Part shown: piece after piece, positions 38,617 to 52,452 of the stretch
Layout: each line of letters starts with the position of its first letter
Numbering within the stretch: the first letter of the stretch is position 1
Assembly: GCA_016758965.1 (NCBI GenBank)
Contig: JAEPRB010000025.1
Coordinates: 124,001-188,000, forward strand
Length of the DNA stretch: 64,000 nt
Origin: Circinella minor
Lineage: Eukaryota > Mucoromycota > Mucoromycetes > Mucorales > Lichtheimiaceae
Reading direction: 5' to 3'
Notes under the pieces: model-generated
Database searches by the model: none
The model's input: the letters and a program-made list of their open reading frames with translations, nothing else
What the model was told of the DNA's origin: nothing
Translations under genes and position numbers: made by a program

Positions 38617-40711
38617 ATGGAGTCAACCAAAGTACGAGCTGGAACAGGAGTACAAAAAGGAAAATATGGAAATGATGAGTTACATGAGGCTTGGGATATG
38701 ATAGCATCTGATCCAGAAAATTCTACAAGATATCTTATTGCTGGTCATTCCTATAAAGAACAAAGAAAACAAGAAGAAGAAGAAGTAATTAATGTGTTAA
38801 ACATGAGTTTAAAACAAGTTTCAGTAACGAACAAGGAATATGAAGCATTACGTCAAGGAAAAAAAGAAGCAGAATCACGTAAAAACAAACCTATTGATAT
38901 TTTGAGTCAACTTCCACTCGAGATTACACATCATATTATCGATAATTATTTTGATCAAAAATCAATCGCACCTTATTCACGGGTATGTTCAACTTGGCGT
39001 AATATTATACTTCATCATTCCAAATACTGGAAGCGAATGATAATTGAATGGCAAGATATAACAACAAATGAAGAAAATACTTTATTACCATACATGCTTT
39101 TACCTTCAATTTGTCAACATGTAAAAGAAATTGAAATTTTCAATGAGCCATCAGTAGCTAAGCTGACCAAACTTTTCAAAACCAACAACTTTTCAAAATT
39201 TCAGTCATTAAAGATTATACGTGAATGTAAAGGTAGGATGAACATTTGCTATAGGGCACGATGTCCACTTGAATAATATTTATAAGAGAGGAAGAAGTTT
39301 AATATACAAAGCCGTTTATTAAATAAATAATAAAAATAATAAGATGTACTGATTGTTATTTATATATGTATACTACAAAGATGATGACCAAGCTTATCCA
39401 CAAAGCTCAATCTCATATTATCAATTCTCGTCTGTGTTGACTGCCATTTCCAAGACATTGACGAACCTGAGTTTAGTATTGGGGGGCAATAATACCGATC
39501 TTCCAAACTTGTCTGATATTTTCAATATTTGCGGTAACCTCACGACATTACGATATATGGCTGTAACTGATTCTCCAGTATTTATACCACTCACAATAGC
39601 AGCACAACACAAAACATCGTTAAAAGAACTTGAAATATTTTCAGCGTGTAAAGAAGACAAGATAAATAGCACCGAATTACAAAAACTCTTGGAGAATTCT
39701 CCATATCTTTCTTGTTTAGCCATTGGTAACTGTGATGATACCATTTATACAGCCATTCAAAAGCATGGCAAAAACATTAATTCACTTTACATAGATCATA
39801 ATATATTGCACAATATTCGTTTAACCTTGTTCGACCTTAACGATATTCCATTGGATAATAATTTACCTGGTTTAAACTATCTTGGTGTTCATGACATCAT
39901 TTCGCCACGGTCGTTATTATCATTCATTAAAAATCACCATTATACATTATCTTATTTAATGGTTGACACTGAACGCAACACAAGTCATAATGACAACGAC
40001 TGGGAAAAATTGGCAGATGTTTTATCTTTATCTCCATTGACAAACTTGACTCATTTAGAGTTGAACGATCTTGAAGCAGATGGGACGTTGGTTTGTAGAC
40101 ATATATTACCTACCATAATAACATCAATTAATAACATCAGAAACGACAGCAACCAACATATATCCAATTTACAATGCTTACACGTACTTGGCGAAGGCGT
40201 TATTTCAAACAATGTATTGGATGCTATTACTGAAATGCCCAAATTTACAGAACTTAATTTGATGAACTGTAGCTTTGATTCAAATAAAATGCACGAGATT
40301 TTGAATATTTTTGAAAAGAGAAGTGACAACAATACCACCCTCACATCAAGAGCAATAAAGACTTTATCACCTCCATCGTCACTGTTAACAGTGTTACACC
40401 TGAATTACATCGAAAGTGGAATGAATGATACTGTTGTTTTAACTATATCTAGAATCAAGAGCTTGACTGATCTTAATATTCAGTACCATCTAGATGGAAA
40501 TAGTACCGTTTGCAAAACGTTCGTACATAACGTTTCCGAGTTGCCGTTACTCGAGATGTTGGAGATTGGTCCTGTTATCATGACAATGAATGATTTGAAA
40601 ATACTTACTAGAAGTAAAACATTATGTAATCTTGAAATTACTACTGTAAATAATCGCACTATTAATCTCAATGAGATTAGAAGAGCTTCATCTGATGATC
40701 ATGTGGTATAG
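38617..40711 (+). CDS. F-box / leucine-rich repeat protein
   Basis: Likely SCF ubiquitin-ligase substrate adaptor. Exons 38617-39232 and 39381-40711 give 648 aa. The N-terminus (20-90) is a degenerate version of the TPR segment of the gene at 9402. The F-box is at about 93-140 (PIDILSQLPLEITHHIIDNY, VCSTWRNIILHHSKYWKRM). The rest is irregular LRRs (LTNLTHLELNDLE, FTELNLMNCSF, LTDLNIQYHL). The single intron falls at the equivalent position and phase as in the broken paralogue. No frame breaks, so this copy looks functional. The substrate is unknown. Confidence 0.85.
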
Positions 40712-42075
40712 ATGTCAGATATACTAGTAGTACTGTTGATGATGGGAAGTCAAGAAGATGACATTTTATTTTATCATACGAAAGAAATAAAGGAGCGTAA
40801 TATGTTGTAAAGCAAAAAAGTAAAAAATGGGAGTGATAATGAACAATATCTTCATGACCAAAAAGAGTAGTACAGCTTTCATCATGCAGATATTATTATT
40901 TATGAACAGAATAAAAAAAACGTATTTCTGGAAATAGTGACAATCCTTTCATATCTATATAGAATATATCAAATACTATGTATTACCCTTTTTTCATTGT
41001 TAACGTTGATTGTGCTGTTATATTATGATTATAATTCAAAAGTCTAATAGCTAAATGAATAACTTTTGTTTTCAAAACTATATAACAAAATTTCACTCTT
41101 TTGAAACTACGAATTAACTTCCCCATCCATTTTTAAGCATACATATAAACAGGAAGCTTTTAAGATATTTCTATATTTTCTTGTAGATCATGTTTTCTCT
41201 TCCTCAACTTCATACTCGTTTTAAGTATATTTACTGCTGAGAAGAGATATGCTTGTATATGGATATCAAGTAATTTGATGTCTTGATATGCTGTTATTAG
41301 TATATATTTAAGCCTTAAATTAGAAGCAATTATTATTACAATTTCTATAATTGTATATAGTCACCATCCATAATGAGCACGAATACACCAGACGAAGAAA
41401 ACTCGACCGATTAGTTGTACCAATTTGTTTTTCGCAATGTGTGAACAGGAGATCGACATGCCATAACAAAGCTATATAATAATAAATAATATAATAAAAG
41501 TTATATATATCATGAACAAGAAATAGAATTGTTTTTTTTATATTGAAAAAAGTGTGCAACAACCATAGAAACAAAATAGTAAAAGGAATGAATGTGTGAT
41601 TGCTGATATGCAATGCAAAAGCTATTTGAGTATGTAGAACATTATCTTTTTAAAAAAAAACTCGTGGATATCAAATCTAGGTATATCATAATCACAAAGG
41701 CTGCTGTAAAATAGTATTTAAACTCTTGGCAGATCCACCATTTATTATCGACTATGATTATTACTACGTATTTTACATTTATATTCGATAAGCACCACCT
41801 AAGCTGTTAAAGCGCCTGTTATCGTTATTAGTTGGTGATAGTGGTTTTCATTTTGTATATGTAACACCATGTTTTGTTAATAATTTAAAAATGAGTCTTG
41901 GCTGTGGTATTGCTTGAATGGCTTCTTCTTTTTGCTGTTATACTAAGTGTAATAGAATGAATATTTCAAAAAAAAAAAGCATTACATAGTACAAGTAAAT
42001 AAAAGAGAAGAAAAACAGTTTTATCGCATACTCTGACACATTTTATGTTCAAGCTGTTACAATAGGAGAAATTCA

Positions 42076-42520
42076 TCAACTTTTTAATTGCTTAGAAAAC
42101 ATGGTTTTTATCAGTTGAATATTTTTGTGGAATACGCAAAATCGACAACAATCTGAAGTTATTTTTTTAATGCTCTTCATTTTTAACTTTTGGATCGATA
42201 AAGGTGATACGTACATCATCACATTTTTTTTAAATACTTTGACATTACTAGGTCGATTATTTTTGGATTCAGATACAGATAGTTCTGTAAGGTAGTATGT
42301 AGATGAATCGTTATCATCGCCCGATCTATATACAGACAGTTAGTAACCTTTCTCCCCTAATTTCATAACGCTGTCATCAAACTACCATCCATACCACAGA
42401 CTATGATTTTGCACTTGTTCAATGTATACGGCTAAACATTTGCTTCAAAATATGGACCAAGTTCTTTAAACTCCTCCGAATGATGAAAAGGGTAATTTTG
42501 TAACATAAATTCGTATTAAT
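42076..42520 (-). pseudogene. Possible coding relic, family unknown
   Basis: The minus strand holds an 83-codon open frame (42325-42076), preceded by a TATAG acceptor-like site. Upstream are protein-like pieces (EFMLQNYPFHHSEEFKEL and CKIIVCGMDGSLMTAL) separated by stops. It has no methionine-initiated frame of useful length. It may be an old pseudogene; chance cannot be excluded. Confidence 0.25.
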
Positions 42521-44158
42521 GAAATTATTTATCAACAAATGATAGTGTTATAACATCACATACATTTACGACGTATGTCTCTCAAAAACATCTACCACAC
42601 AACGACAACAGAAAAGGTATCACCGGTTTTTTAGTAAAAAAGATCATATATAATCTATCCCTTTTTCTCCCTTCCACCTCGTACTCCAAGAAATTTATTA
42701 TAATATACTGCTGTGTGTATATTTGTCTACTACGTGTATATAATTACAATATTTATTTTCAAGGGAAAACTTTAGGCTATTTAATAAACTAGCCAAATTG
42801 GCTCTGTTGCAGCAAAACTATGGTGAAAGTCAGATCGTTTCTTAAACCTATAAAATGGGAAAACAAAAGTGCTGTCTAACTTGACGTAAACGAACAGATT
42901 CCCAATATCACGAAAAACACATACCCAATCATTAAAATTGCGCAATCTCGCTATTTGTCCTTATTTGATGAAATCTTTTGGTTACAATTTTGCCTCCTTT
43001 TTTTTTACATGTCCTACCTTATTTCTATATTTAATTTTTTGTTAATAAAATGTATGCTCTTTCTTTTTACTATGATTGGATAATATCATGTGTTTTATTT
43101 TGACAGTACGTACACAAAAAAACAATGTATTTTCTTCACCGTGTGCGCATAAACAAAAAGAGAAGTTGTTCGAATGAGATATGCCATACATAGTATTTAG
43201 CACTTACATAGTAATAGTCATGAGTAAATGGATTTTCATTTAGAATAATACCGGCCCAATATCACTTTTTTTTTACATCATAAAAGACAAGTTTTTACAG
43301 TACCTTTTTTTTTAATTCTACAGTCAGATTTATAGATATAGAGAGGATAGGTAGCTACAAGTATATATATATATAAGGCATCAAGAAATTTCATTTTCAC
43401 TGCTATATAAATTATGAATACATTATTAATTGCTCTTGTTTTAAGGAATAGTAATAGTAAACTGATGACTTGCTTATTTATAATAAGTATGCAAAATTTA
43501 TCCCTTTTTTTTATCTGGATCATAACATTTAATTAAACAAATTTGTTGTTGATCTCTATACACTTGTGCTACCCATAATGATCATTAACCGGAAAAATTA
43601 TTTGGCAGACTATCAGACATGTGCTTTGCTTTTTTTTTTGTTGGTTCCTTTGAACGACGACAAAACATCTTTATTACTTATAATAATAATATTTATCTAT
43701 TGCTATCCCATAATAGACATAACCAATTACACTAACTCTATGCTCATGTACTAGATTACCTATATATATATATATAAGGGGAGGGTTGCAATATTTGTAA
43801 GTATAATTGGTAATAATGCTGAGCCAACAATGACTGTAGATATATATATAATTATTGCAGATCTACGTAACAATATATTGTCTGTTTGATGTGTGCACAG
43901 ATTATATATACACCATTCATGTTATTAAAACCCTCCTTGTATATTTCATCTTGTTGCCATGCAGATGTATATATATGTATGTTTACCATAGTAACAACAT
44001 CTTGTCATCGTTCTCAGATTTGTCATGTACAATATCATATATACATATTTGAAGGCTTGCTGGTGAGGAGAAGAATGTATTCAGGAGCAAAAAAAGAAAG
44101 TGCTAAAAAAAGGAGGCTGAGATTCGTTTTTCTTTATCTTTTTTTTTGTCTCTACATT

Positions 44159-44181
44159 TGTGTGTGTGTGTGTGTGTGTGT
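44159..44181 (+). repeat. (TG)n microsatellite
   Basis: About eleven TG units in intergenic DNA upstream of the GPCR gene. Confidence 0.85.
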
Positions 44182-44622
44182 TTCTACAACTTGAAACTAA
44201 CTCTATATTTATATAGGGTGTTATTACTTTTGTTTGTGAAATTGCGTTTGGTCAGGACTTTTTAATGTATATAATATGCATTAGTATGTATGAAAATAAC
44301 CAAATAATACTCAACTAAACCTTTGGAGTACTCAAAAAAAAAAAAAAAAAGGGGTAGTGCACCAAAATAGTACTTTTTTTTTTTTAAAAAAAAAAAGTTT
44401 ATGATATATAAAAAAAGAAAAAGAGTTAAAGAGAACGAAAAGGGGTGTCTGTACTATATTGTTATAGTTACAAGTTGATCTTGATTTAAAAACTTTCTTA
44501 ACTGAAACGTGTACCATTTAAGTTACATATATCTTTTTGTACTTTTTTTCCACTTTTTTTTTTTTTTAATTTCAGGATAAAAATAAAAATAAAAAGAAGT
44601 GAAAGGAAAATAAAACAAAATT

Positions 44623-47600
44623 ATGAATCATCAATCCATTGATGATACAGGTACCAATGCCCGTAATTTTGGAAGTATTTCCCATTTTTATGATCAAGTT
44701 ACTGGATACGAATTTAGTGTTCTTCGATATAATGGATCAACCTATGTTTCACCACGATCAGCACCACCTCAACGCGTTGAACTTAAGATTGGTATTTTAG
44801 CACCATTTCATCAACAAAATGATAATTGGACAAGAGAATTGACACTTAGGTAATTTTCTGTTTTCTTAAATATATATTTGTATATATAAAGGTGTATGAC
44901 AATAGAATGTACCCCCGCCTGTAAACTCGTCGTTAGGTTATAATACCAAAAATTATAGAAAACTAAAAATGGAAAATCTCACGATTTAGTGGAACCTCGG
45001 CTGTCCGAATGGCTGCTGCAGAAATTAATACAAAAGAATTGATTCCGGGGGCCTATATTACATTGATTGAAAAGGACTCTTTTCCAAAGGAAACAAAAGG
45101 GCAAAGTGCTATAACTGAAGCCGTGGTTGCCACTGTATCTCTTGTACAGCAAGGTGTCATCGGTGTTATTGGTGATATCTCATCTTCTTGGACTGCTTTA
45201 TCTGCGCTTATTACAAGTACATTACAAATTCCACAATGTTCCTACACTGCTGTTGCGGGTAATAAGTCATTTACATAGTGCTTCTGCTTATTATTATATT
45301 TACTCTTACTTATTATTTTTTATATAACAGCATCACTTTCCGATAGATCACAATATGGACATTTTTTTCGTACTTCTCAAACACCTCAACTTTCTGCGGA
45401 TGCAGCTCTTTCCTTTGTGACAAGCAGAGGATGGCCATCCATTGGCATGATTTATTCTAATGATGACTTTGGAAAACAACGTAAGCTATAAGATTGTGTT
45501 AAATACAAAAAAAAAAACGGTAAAAAAATTTTGTTTTCACCCATTAAATAAACATTATTCTAATTATGATATTACGACGAATCTAGTATCTCAATATATC
45601 ATTATGAAAGCAAAATCACAAAATGTTCATATTCAAACATATCAATCATTTTTCGATGATAATACATCCATAAGTCAAGTTGCTAAAGACATTGATACAT
45701 TTTTATCATCTGGCGTACGCATTGTGCTCGTTGCTGCACAGGGTGATGCACAGATAACGGCACTTACAGTTGCAGCTCATCTAGGATACATGGATCAAAA
45801 TCATGTATGGGTTATACCAAGTAAATTACAAGATTTAAACTATGCAATTACCAACTTTAATGATATCTTGTATCGACGGCATCAAGGGGAACAATTGAAT
45901 GAAGCGCATCATGTTGGGGAACAAGATGTATCGCAAGAAACATTGGAGAGTAATACAGCATCAACTACACAAGAATGGGTGGCACCTTTGGATTATCTCG
46001 CATGGACAACAACAAATACAACACCAATATCATATAATGATACTTTTTCAGGTGGTGTATTTTCATTTCGAAAAGGAATGAATTTATCTGGTTATCCTCC
46101 TTTTGACCAGTTTCTGGAAAAATGGTCACATTTGGATCCATCTTTGTACGTTTTTCTTCTATTCCTTTTCCATTTCGTCACTTAAAAAAAATACCAGCTA
46201 TATAAGCACTTCTCTTTTCTTAAAATTCTGTTTTTTTTTATGGTTACTATTATATTAATTATTACTATAGGTATCCATACGGAGGAACTACTCATATCGG
46301 TTCACATGTTGGGTAAATGGCTATAAGTTACAATAATAGCAGTATAAATCTGATATAAATAATATTAACTTATTCATTTTTATAGAATGGCATATTCATG
46401 TATGATGTCAATGGCCCTAGGATTTAACCAGGCACTTCATAATAAAGTTTCATCAAATGAGACAGCTGCACTTTATAAATTATCACGTGGCAAACTCGGA
46501 GAAACCCTTGCGCCAACTTCATTCAATACTGGCTGGGAAGGGCCTGACGGACCTATTGTTTTTAACCAAGACGGTGATCGAACTACAGGGTAATTATAAT
46601 TTACGATGCGATACCTAACGGTAAAACATATATACTAATAATATGTGTACTATATCGCTTAGAAACTTTCGTGTGTATAACTTACAAGCAGGTTCTGATG
46701 TTGAAATCGGTTTAGTTTTTGCAGGAAAATTAAACTTAACATCACCACCAGTTTACTTTGGTGGATCAACAAAAGCACCTACGGGCCTACCTGAAAAACG
46801 ATCTATTAATCCAGGTTATCATACTGCCATTTCTCTTATTATTATTGCATTTGCATTTTTTGGTGTCTTTGTTGCCCTTTTTTCGGGTATTTCTGTATTT
46901 ATTCATAAACGCCGCCATCAAACCAATGTTTCCACGCGTTTATCCTGTTTTCTAGAATTGACGGGATTTATCTTATTGTATTTATCCGCATTTTTCTTTT
47001 CAGCTGATCGCACACGATCAGACTGCTTTATTATTCCAGTAACATTTCATCTAGGCCTGGGTCTCGTATTGAGGTAAAAGGAGGAAAAAAGAAGATAATG
47101 ATGTTTTTAATTTTATTATTTTTATGTATATGTACAAAGTTTGGTCGTATTAATTTACTTGCATTACCAATTTTTTCTCACATATTTACTTCTTACAGCT
47201 GCCTTAGTGTTAAATTATATCATGTGTATCAAGTACATAATAATATCTATATTTCAGGGCCTGTGTTGTCCAATAAAAAATTACTCCGTGTGTGTGGCTG
47301 TAGTTTACTAGTGCCAATGGTAAAGAAAGAAAGAAATATATATATTATTTTAAATAGAGAGGGTTAAAGTACATTTATTTGAATTCAAATTCATATGTCA
47401 AATTACTACAACATACTAATCTTTTAAATTTACCTTTAATTCGTATTTTATAAAAGATTGTGCTAATTATATGGTTACCCACTACTAGTGTCGATATTCA
47501 AACCATGAGTGTTCCTGTTACTTCAAGCACTTATTATATACGATGTGACTACGGAACTAATTATGGATTAATTGGCCTTATTAGCTTAGTAGCTGCTTCC

Positions 47601-49154
47601 TTCTTGGCAATGGCAATCTCATTGGCCATAAGAACACGTCGTGTACCAAGAAAATCTCCAAAATATAAGGAATCCAAGTATATTGGTCTAGCAATCTAGT
47701 ACGTTAGTAATTTTATAAGTTTTTTTTTTTGAGTAATGTAAATAATGTATATTAATGTACAATTATTTTTTGCTAACGCTATAATTATTATTGTATATAG
47801 CAATATTTTTTTTTCCGCCTTGATTGGTTTTGTCGTATTTAGAACAGCAACGGCAGATTACTTTACTCGTCATTATATTTCAGCTGCTATGATTGTTTGG
47901 GGAAGTACTATATCACTTTTAGTCTTATATTTACCTAAACTTCATACAATATATATTAAAGATAATCCACATGCACGTAAATCAGTTGGTCGTCTTTCAA
48001 ATACAAGTCAGTTACGTTGGGGGAACAACAACAACAATATTAATAATAATCGTCATCATCATTTTAATAATCAACAAATACAATCCAATAATCATTATAA
48101 TCGATCATTTAATAATACTTCACCAGGTGAAATCATTAGTATCAATCGCATGATTAATAGTTCAGCAGGTCCATTTGATGTTAGCAACCATCATAATGGA
48201 CTATCAACGTCATCACGTCAACGAGTCCATCAACGACATAAATTAACGGCAGGAGGACCACAGCATATTGATGCGGAAGCATATGAATGTCAAATGCCAA
48301 TTCAAGTTGTTTATCGATACCTTCCACATCTTAGTGCATGGGATATGAACCATATTGTTTTGTTTCCTCGCGTCGGTTATTTTTCGTTTGTTTCTGTAAG
48401 CAGAATATAATAAAAAAAAAGGCACATTGTTATTGATGTAAAAAAATTAAACAAAAACATATACTCATATATTTTATTATAGGAAAAAACTCATAAAGGT
48501 GTTGTTTTTAACTTTAAAGAAGCATCCATTTTATCATCATTTGCAGGGGAATATATTCTGAAGATCCATGGTGTAGGTCATTCAGATGTGCTTTTACAAG
48601 TGGCGCGTCGTGAAGATTTAGATTTATGGTATGAACGATTTAATATCTATAATCGATTACAACAATGTCAACAAACGGCTTTTTACAATTCTTCGGCTGA
48701 TTTACCTCCATCAGTACAACAACTAAATCAACAGCACTTAATAAATGTACCTTTTGGTGCTATGCAACAACATCAAAATAATACCATGGATACTACCACT
48801 ACAATGACAAGTATGTTATCTTCAAGAGAATATCATAATGAAGATGATGATGACGACGATATAAGCTGTGGCGTTTTAAATAAGGATATTGGTGGTGATC
48901 ACGAAGATAATGAAGAACGGAAAAACAAACCAAAAAAATCTCCAGTTACTATTACTACTACTACTACTATTAATAATATCCCTACCGTTGATTTGTTACA
49001 GGACCAAATGTTTAATGGCGGCAATATAACTAATGAGTTAACTCCTTGGTCAAATAGCAATACTACACATAATCATCATAATCAACAAGGAGAAGAACAA
49101 AAAGCATTGGATCATGATAACTTGATTAAACGCCATAACCCTTTTCGAAAATAG
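44623..49154 (+). CDS. Family-3 (GABA-B/glutamate-like) G-protein-coupled receptor
   Basis: Exons 44623-44849, 44990-45258, 45331-45480, 45587-46145, 46271-46312, 46386-46589, 46663-47073, 47199-47319, 47457-47698, 47801-48395, 48483-49154 give about 1163 aa, all in phase. Residues about 50-480 form a periplasmic-binding/ANF-receptor ligand domain (LKIGILAPF, AAAEINTKELIPG, GVIGVIGDISSSWTALSAL, GWPSIGMIYSNDDFG). Seven membrane segments run from about 537 to 794, with Cys before TM3 (SDCFIIP) and in extracellular loop 2 (YIRCDYG) able to form the conserved disulfide. The long cytoplasmic tail (795-1163) is Asn/His-rich and contains a folded, PH-like region from about 895 to 995. No signal peptide is visible at this ATG, so an upstream exon may be missing. 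Ligand unknown. Confidence 0.88.
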
Positions 49155-51369
49155 CTATTTGGTTTTTCTTATACATATTAGCATTATTATTATCATTATT
49201 ATTCATTTGTAGAATTATTATCACTATATGCAACAAAAAAAATGTTATGCCAATAATAACACAATATATACACACATTTATTTATTTTTTTTCCAAAAAA
49301 TAGCATAATGTAACAACAACAGTTTTATTATAATCTAACTGAATCGGATTTACTAGATGTGTTATTTATTGCAGCAGACGCAGGTTCAATACGCAGTACT
49401 TCATGTCCCACATCTTAGGGCAACTTACATATGTACATTGTATAGACAAATAATAATAATAATAGTATAATAATATAATGCAAAGCTCCTGTAAAACAGA
49501 ACTTACGCCAACAACGAAATGAAGGGAGACTGGAGGCGGAGGAAATTGATCTGAAGAAGATAATAATAAATTTGTGGTATGATACATTTCAGTAAAGCAA
49601 GAAAAAAAAAGCAGGGAGAACAAAAAAAAAAGGAAGATGCATTAAACAAATAACAGCAATACCAAGTATACATCTCTCTATAATACTTTATAAGCGTATA
49701 TTATAACCAAATAGTTTATTAGGATGATCAATTTTTATATAAGTAAGGGGGGTAGAGGGAAGACACTATACAGGTATAATATAAGTAGACTTCCCTTTTT
49801 TTTTTCTTTTTTTAGGAAAAATCAACTTATAACATTGATATAATAATAGGTAATCAATAAAGGAATAATAATATATATTATTTGTGGAGTTTTTCTTATA
49901 TTTGGAAAAAAAAGAAGTTATAGTATATGATGTAAATAGGGAGATTCACTTTCGGGTAGTAACTCTTTATTGCTGAGTTGTACAAGAGTATACAATAATG
50001 ATGATGATGATTTTATTTAAACAGCGGTTCACTGGAATGTTATTGAACTTGTCCCTCCTGAATAAAATGGCAAAAAAAAAAGAGGGGGTCCTAAACAGCA
50101 CATCATACAATAGTCTGAGATCTATTATCACTTATCCCCGGCGCAGACCCAACTTTTTTGGTCCGACTTCGTTTGCGTGCTGGAGAAAGTTGGTATTCTA
50201 ATCACATCATTACTACACTAACCAACTAATTATTACTTCTTTAGCGCGCACATAAAATACATTGCACTTAAATAGTAAATATGCTATTATTCAATTTATT
50301 GTTATATGTATTATTTGTTGGGGTTATTTTTTTCTTACTATAAATCGTATTTGTTTCTTTTCATGCATCGTTGATCTTGCGCATATCATGTAACAAGTAA
50401 AAAGAAAAAAAATCATCGCTTTCTCTCTGTTGTAGCATATAATATTACTTTTTCCTCCTTCCTGAACTTATTAATAGTAGTAATGGTGATAATAAGATTT
50501 TCCTTCTTTGATTTATAAATCAGCCAAGCCGAAATAAAAAGGAAAAATAAAACTGCGCCATGCATTAAAGATATAATTATTATTACTCACCTGCTGATAA
50601 CATTCTTTTGTCATATAATATCGTCAACAAGAAAGAAAGAAAACGGAACCTCAAAAAAAAAAAATAGGAGAAAAAGGTTTTTCAAAAAAACTCAAAAAAA
50701 AAGTGCTTCGCGCACGTGCCACATCAAGATTGTAATACACCAATTTGTAGCATAAAAATTGGAAAGCACACTGATCAAACGTTTCTTTTTAAACTGTGTA
50801 GCAAAAAAAAGTAAAAAGTGCTTTAAGGCTTAAACATGTTCCGAAAGATGGGAGGGGTATTATCATTATTTAATATTATCATATGTTCTTAAAAAATGAT
50901 GCATTCCAAAAATCAAATGAACAAAAAAAGGTTTCATATATTAATAAAGAGTGGAATAATGAGAACAATAATAATAACTGTACACGGATACACCTTCCAT
51001 TACGGTATATTATTACTATTATTATTTTTTAGTTGCAGTATTATGAAGAACACTGTATTATAATGGGGGAGAGAAAGGAGATGAGTCTGGAGGAGGAAGG
51101 GGATAGTGAAAAAAAAACCACACCACCACAGCTCACTTATTATAATAACAATAACAATAATAATAATACAAACCCACCAAAAAAAGAATATGCTGGTTGA
51201 CATCGAAATGAATTGGAATTCAGGAGTAAGAAACCCGAAAAACCATAAAGAGGATGGGTTATTTCTCTTCTTTCTTTCCTCTATCTCTAACTTTTTTTCT
51301 CTTTTTTGTACGTAGTCTGTAGCTTTCTTTTCTTTGCCATAGTAACATTGTCTGTAACTTATAATTACA
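49155..51369. other. Intergenic, 2.2 kb
   Basis: AT-rich DNA with homopolymers. A few GC-richer patches (for example near 50140-50180, containing GGCGCAG) have no recognised identity. No supported gene. Confidence 0.45.
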
Positions 51370-51960
51370 ATGTGGATGTCAAGCAATAACAAAACAAAAC
51401 AATATTATCATTCATTGATGTTGACTCACCAACAAGAAGACCAACAAAAGCATCAACCAGTGTTACCTTCATTTCATACATTTTGTAAAACAATTGAAGA
51501 GCAAACACCTCCACCTACTCCAGCACCTACATCCATCATTCATAATAACATTGATCAACGCCATAGTAACAATAGGAACACTAAAAATCATATCCGGACT
51601 ACATCCATGCCAACCCGCTTACCTAGTCAACAAATTGAACTTCAACAGAAACAGCGTCTATCACTTGAAGTTTTATTAGACGCGATTGAACTAGATCAAT
51701 CAATGTACGATGCTTATCAACATGAATGGTCAAAAACCAATATCATTCGTAGTACCCAAGTTCAAGATTACCAACAAAATCACCAACGTAATGCAGCTAC
51801 TGCTGCGATAGCAGCTTGTCGTCGAAAAAGATCTAAATCTGCACCTGGCATTCCTCGTTGGAGAACACCTTATTCGGCCCCTAAATGTCGTAATGTCAGT
51901 GTTCAGCAGATTGCAGAGTCGATTGTTCAAAAACATATCGAATATGCTCGAAAGAAATAA
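51370..51960 (+). CDS. Hypothetical protein, Gln/Pro/Ser-rich
   Basis: Single open frame of 196 aa; family not recognised. The N-terminal half is low-complexity (Gln, His, Pro, Thr). A more ordered central stretch (SLEVLLDAIELDQSMYDAY) is followed by a basic, Ala-rich helix-like region and the segment RKRSKSAPGIPRWRTPYSAP, which could be a nuclear-localisation or phospho-site region. Its length in 30% GC DNA and structured C-terminus favour a real gene. It is convergent with the PX gene 490 bp downstream. Confidence 0.6.
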   Translation: MWMSSNNKTKQYYHSLMLTHQQEDQQKHQPVLPSFHTFCKTIEEQTPPPTPAPTSIIHNNIDQRHSNNRNTKNHIRTTSMPTRLPSQQIELQQKQRLSLEVLLDAIELDQSMYDAYQHEWSKTNIIRSTQVQDYQQNHQRNAATAAIAACRRKRSKSAPGIPRWRTPYSAPKCRNVSVQQIAESIVQKHIEYARKK

Positions 51961-52452
51961 ATTTCCTTTTTCATTTTTATATTTGTTACTCTCTTTTGTT
52001 TTTAGTATATTCATTATATTTTCCCCAAACATCAACTTTATTATATATGCATAACCCCCGTCCCCCCAAATCATTCATTTTTTATTATATTATATCATTA
52101 TATTTATTATATATACCAAGAATCCATTCCCATTCATTTTCTCATATCACTTTTCTAGTGGTTTTTTCCTTTTGTGTAAAAGCTTTTTTCTTTTTCTCTC
52201 TATGTATTATTTAACCCTAAATCCTTATTTACTTGTGTGGCAAAATTAAGAGAAAAAAACATCCATTCTATTCTTTTTTCTTTTTCGAAGCATTATTATA
52301 TAACATGTTTTTGTTATGAAAGACCATATTGAAATAAATAAAAAAAAAGAAACGCTATATATTTTTAATATCTGTGTGTGATGTAATTATTTTTTTATTG
52401 TTATTATTATTTTTTTGATCATATGAATCAATAAAAAAAATAATATGCAAAA
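51961..52452. other. Convergent 3' flank region
   Basis: AT-rich spacer between the convergent ends of the 51370 gene and the PX gene; probably both 3' UTRs. Confidence 0.5.

Larger units (their letters stand above)
40712..44622. other. Gene-poor 3.9-kb region
   Basis: AT-rich DNA between the F-box gene and the GPCR gene. It holds a possible minus-strand relic (42076-42520) and a (GT)n run. Short frames of 60-100 codons here are low-complexity and unsupported. Confidence 0.45.

Noticed and set aside
44332..44517. Minus-strand frame before the GPCR
   Set aside because: Dominated by Phe/Lys homopolymer translation.
49366..49623. 85-codon minus-strand frame
   Set aside because: Hydrophobic, low-complexity translation of homopolymers with no domain or splice support.
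51000..51392. 130-codon minus-strand frame overlapping the start of the 51370 gene
   Set aside because: Mostly Ile/Val/Phe/Lys runs from (TAA)n and T/A tracts; no recognisable domain.
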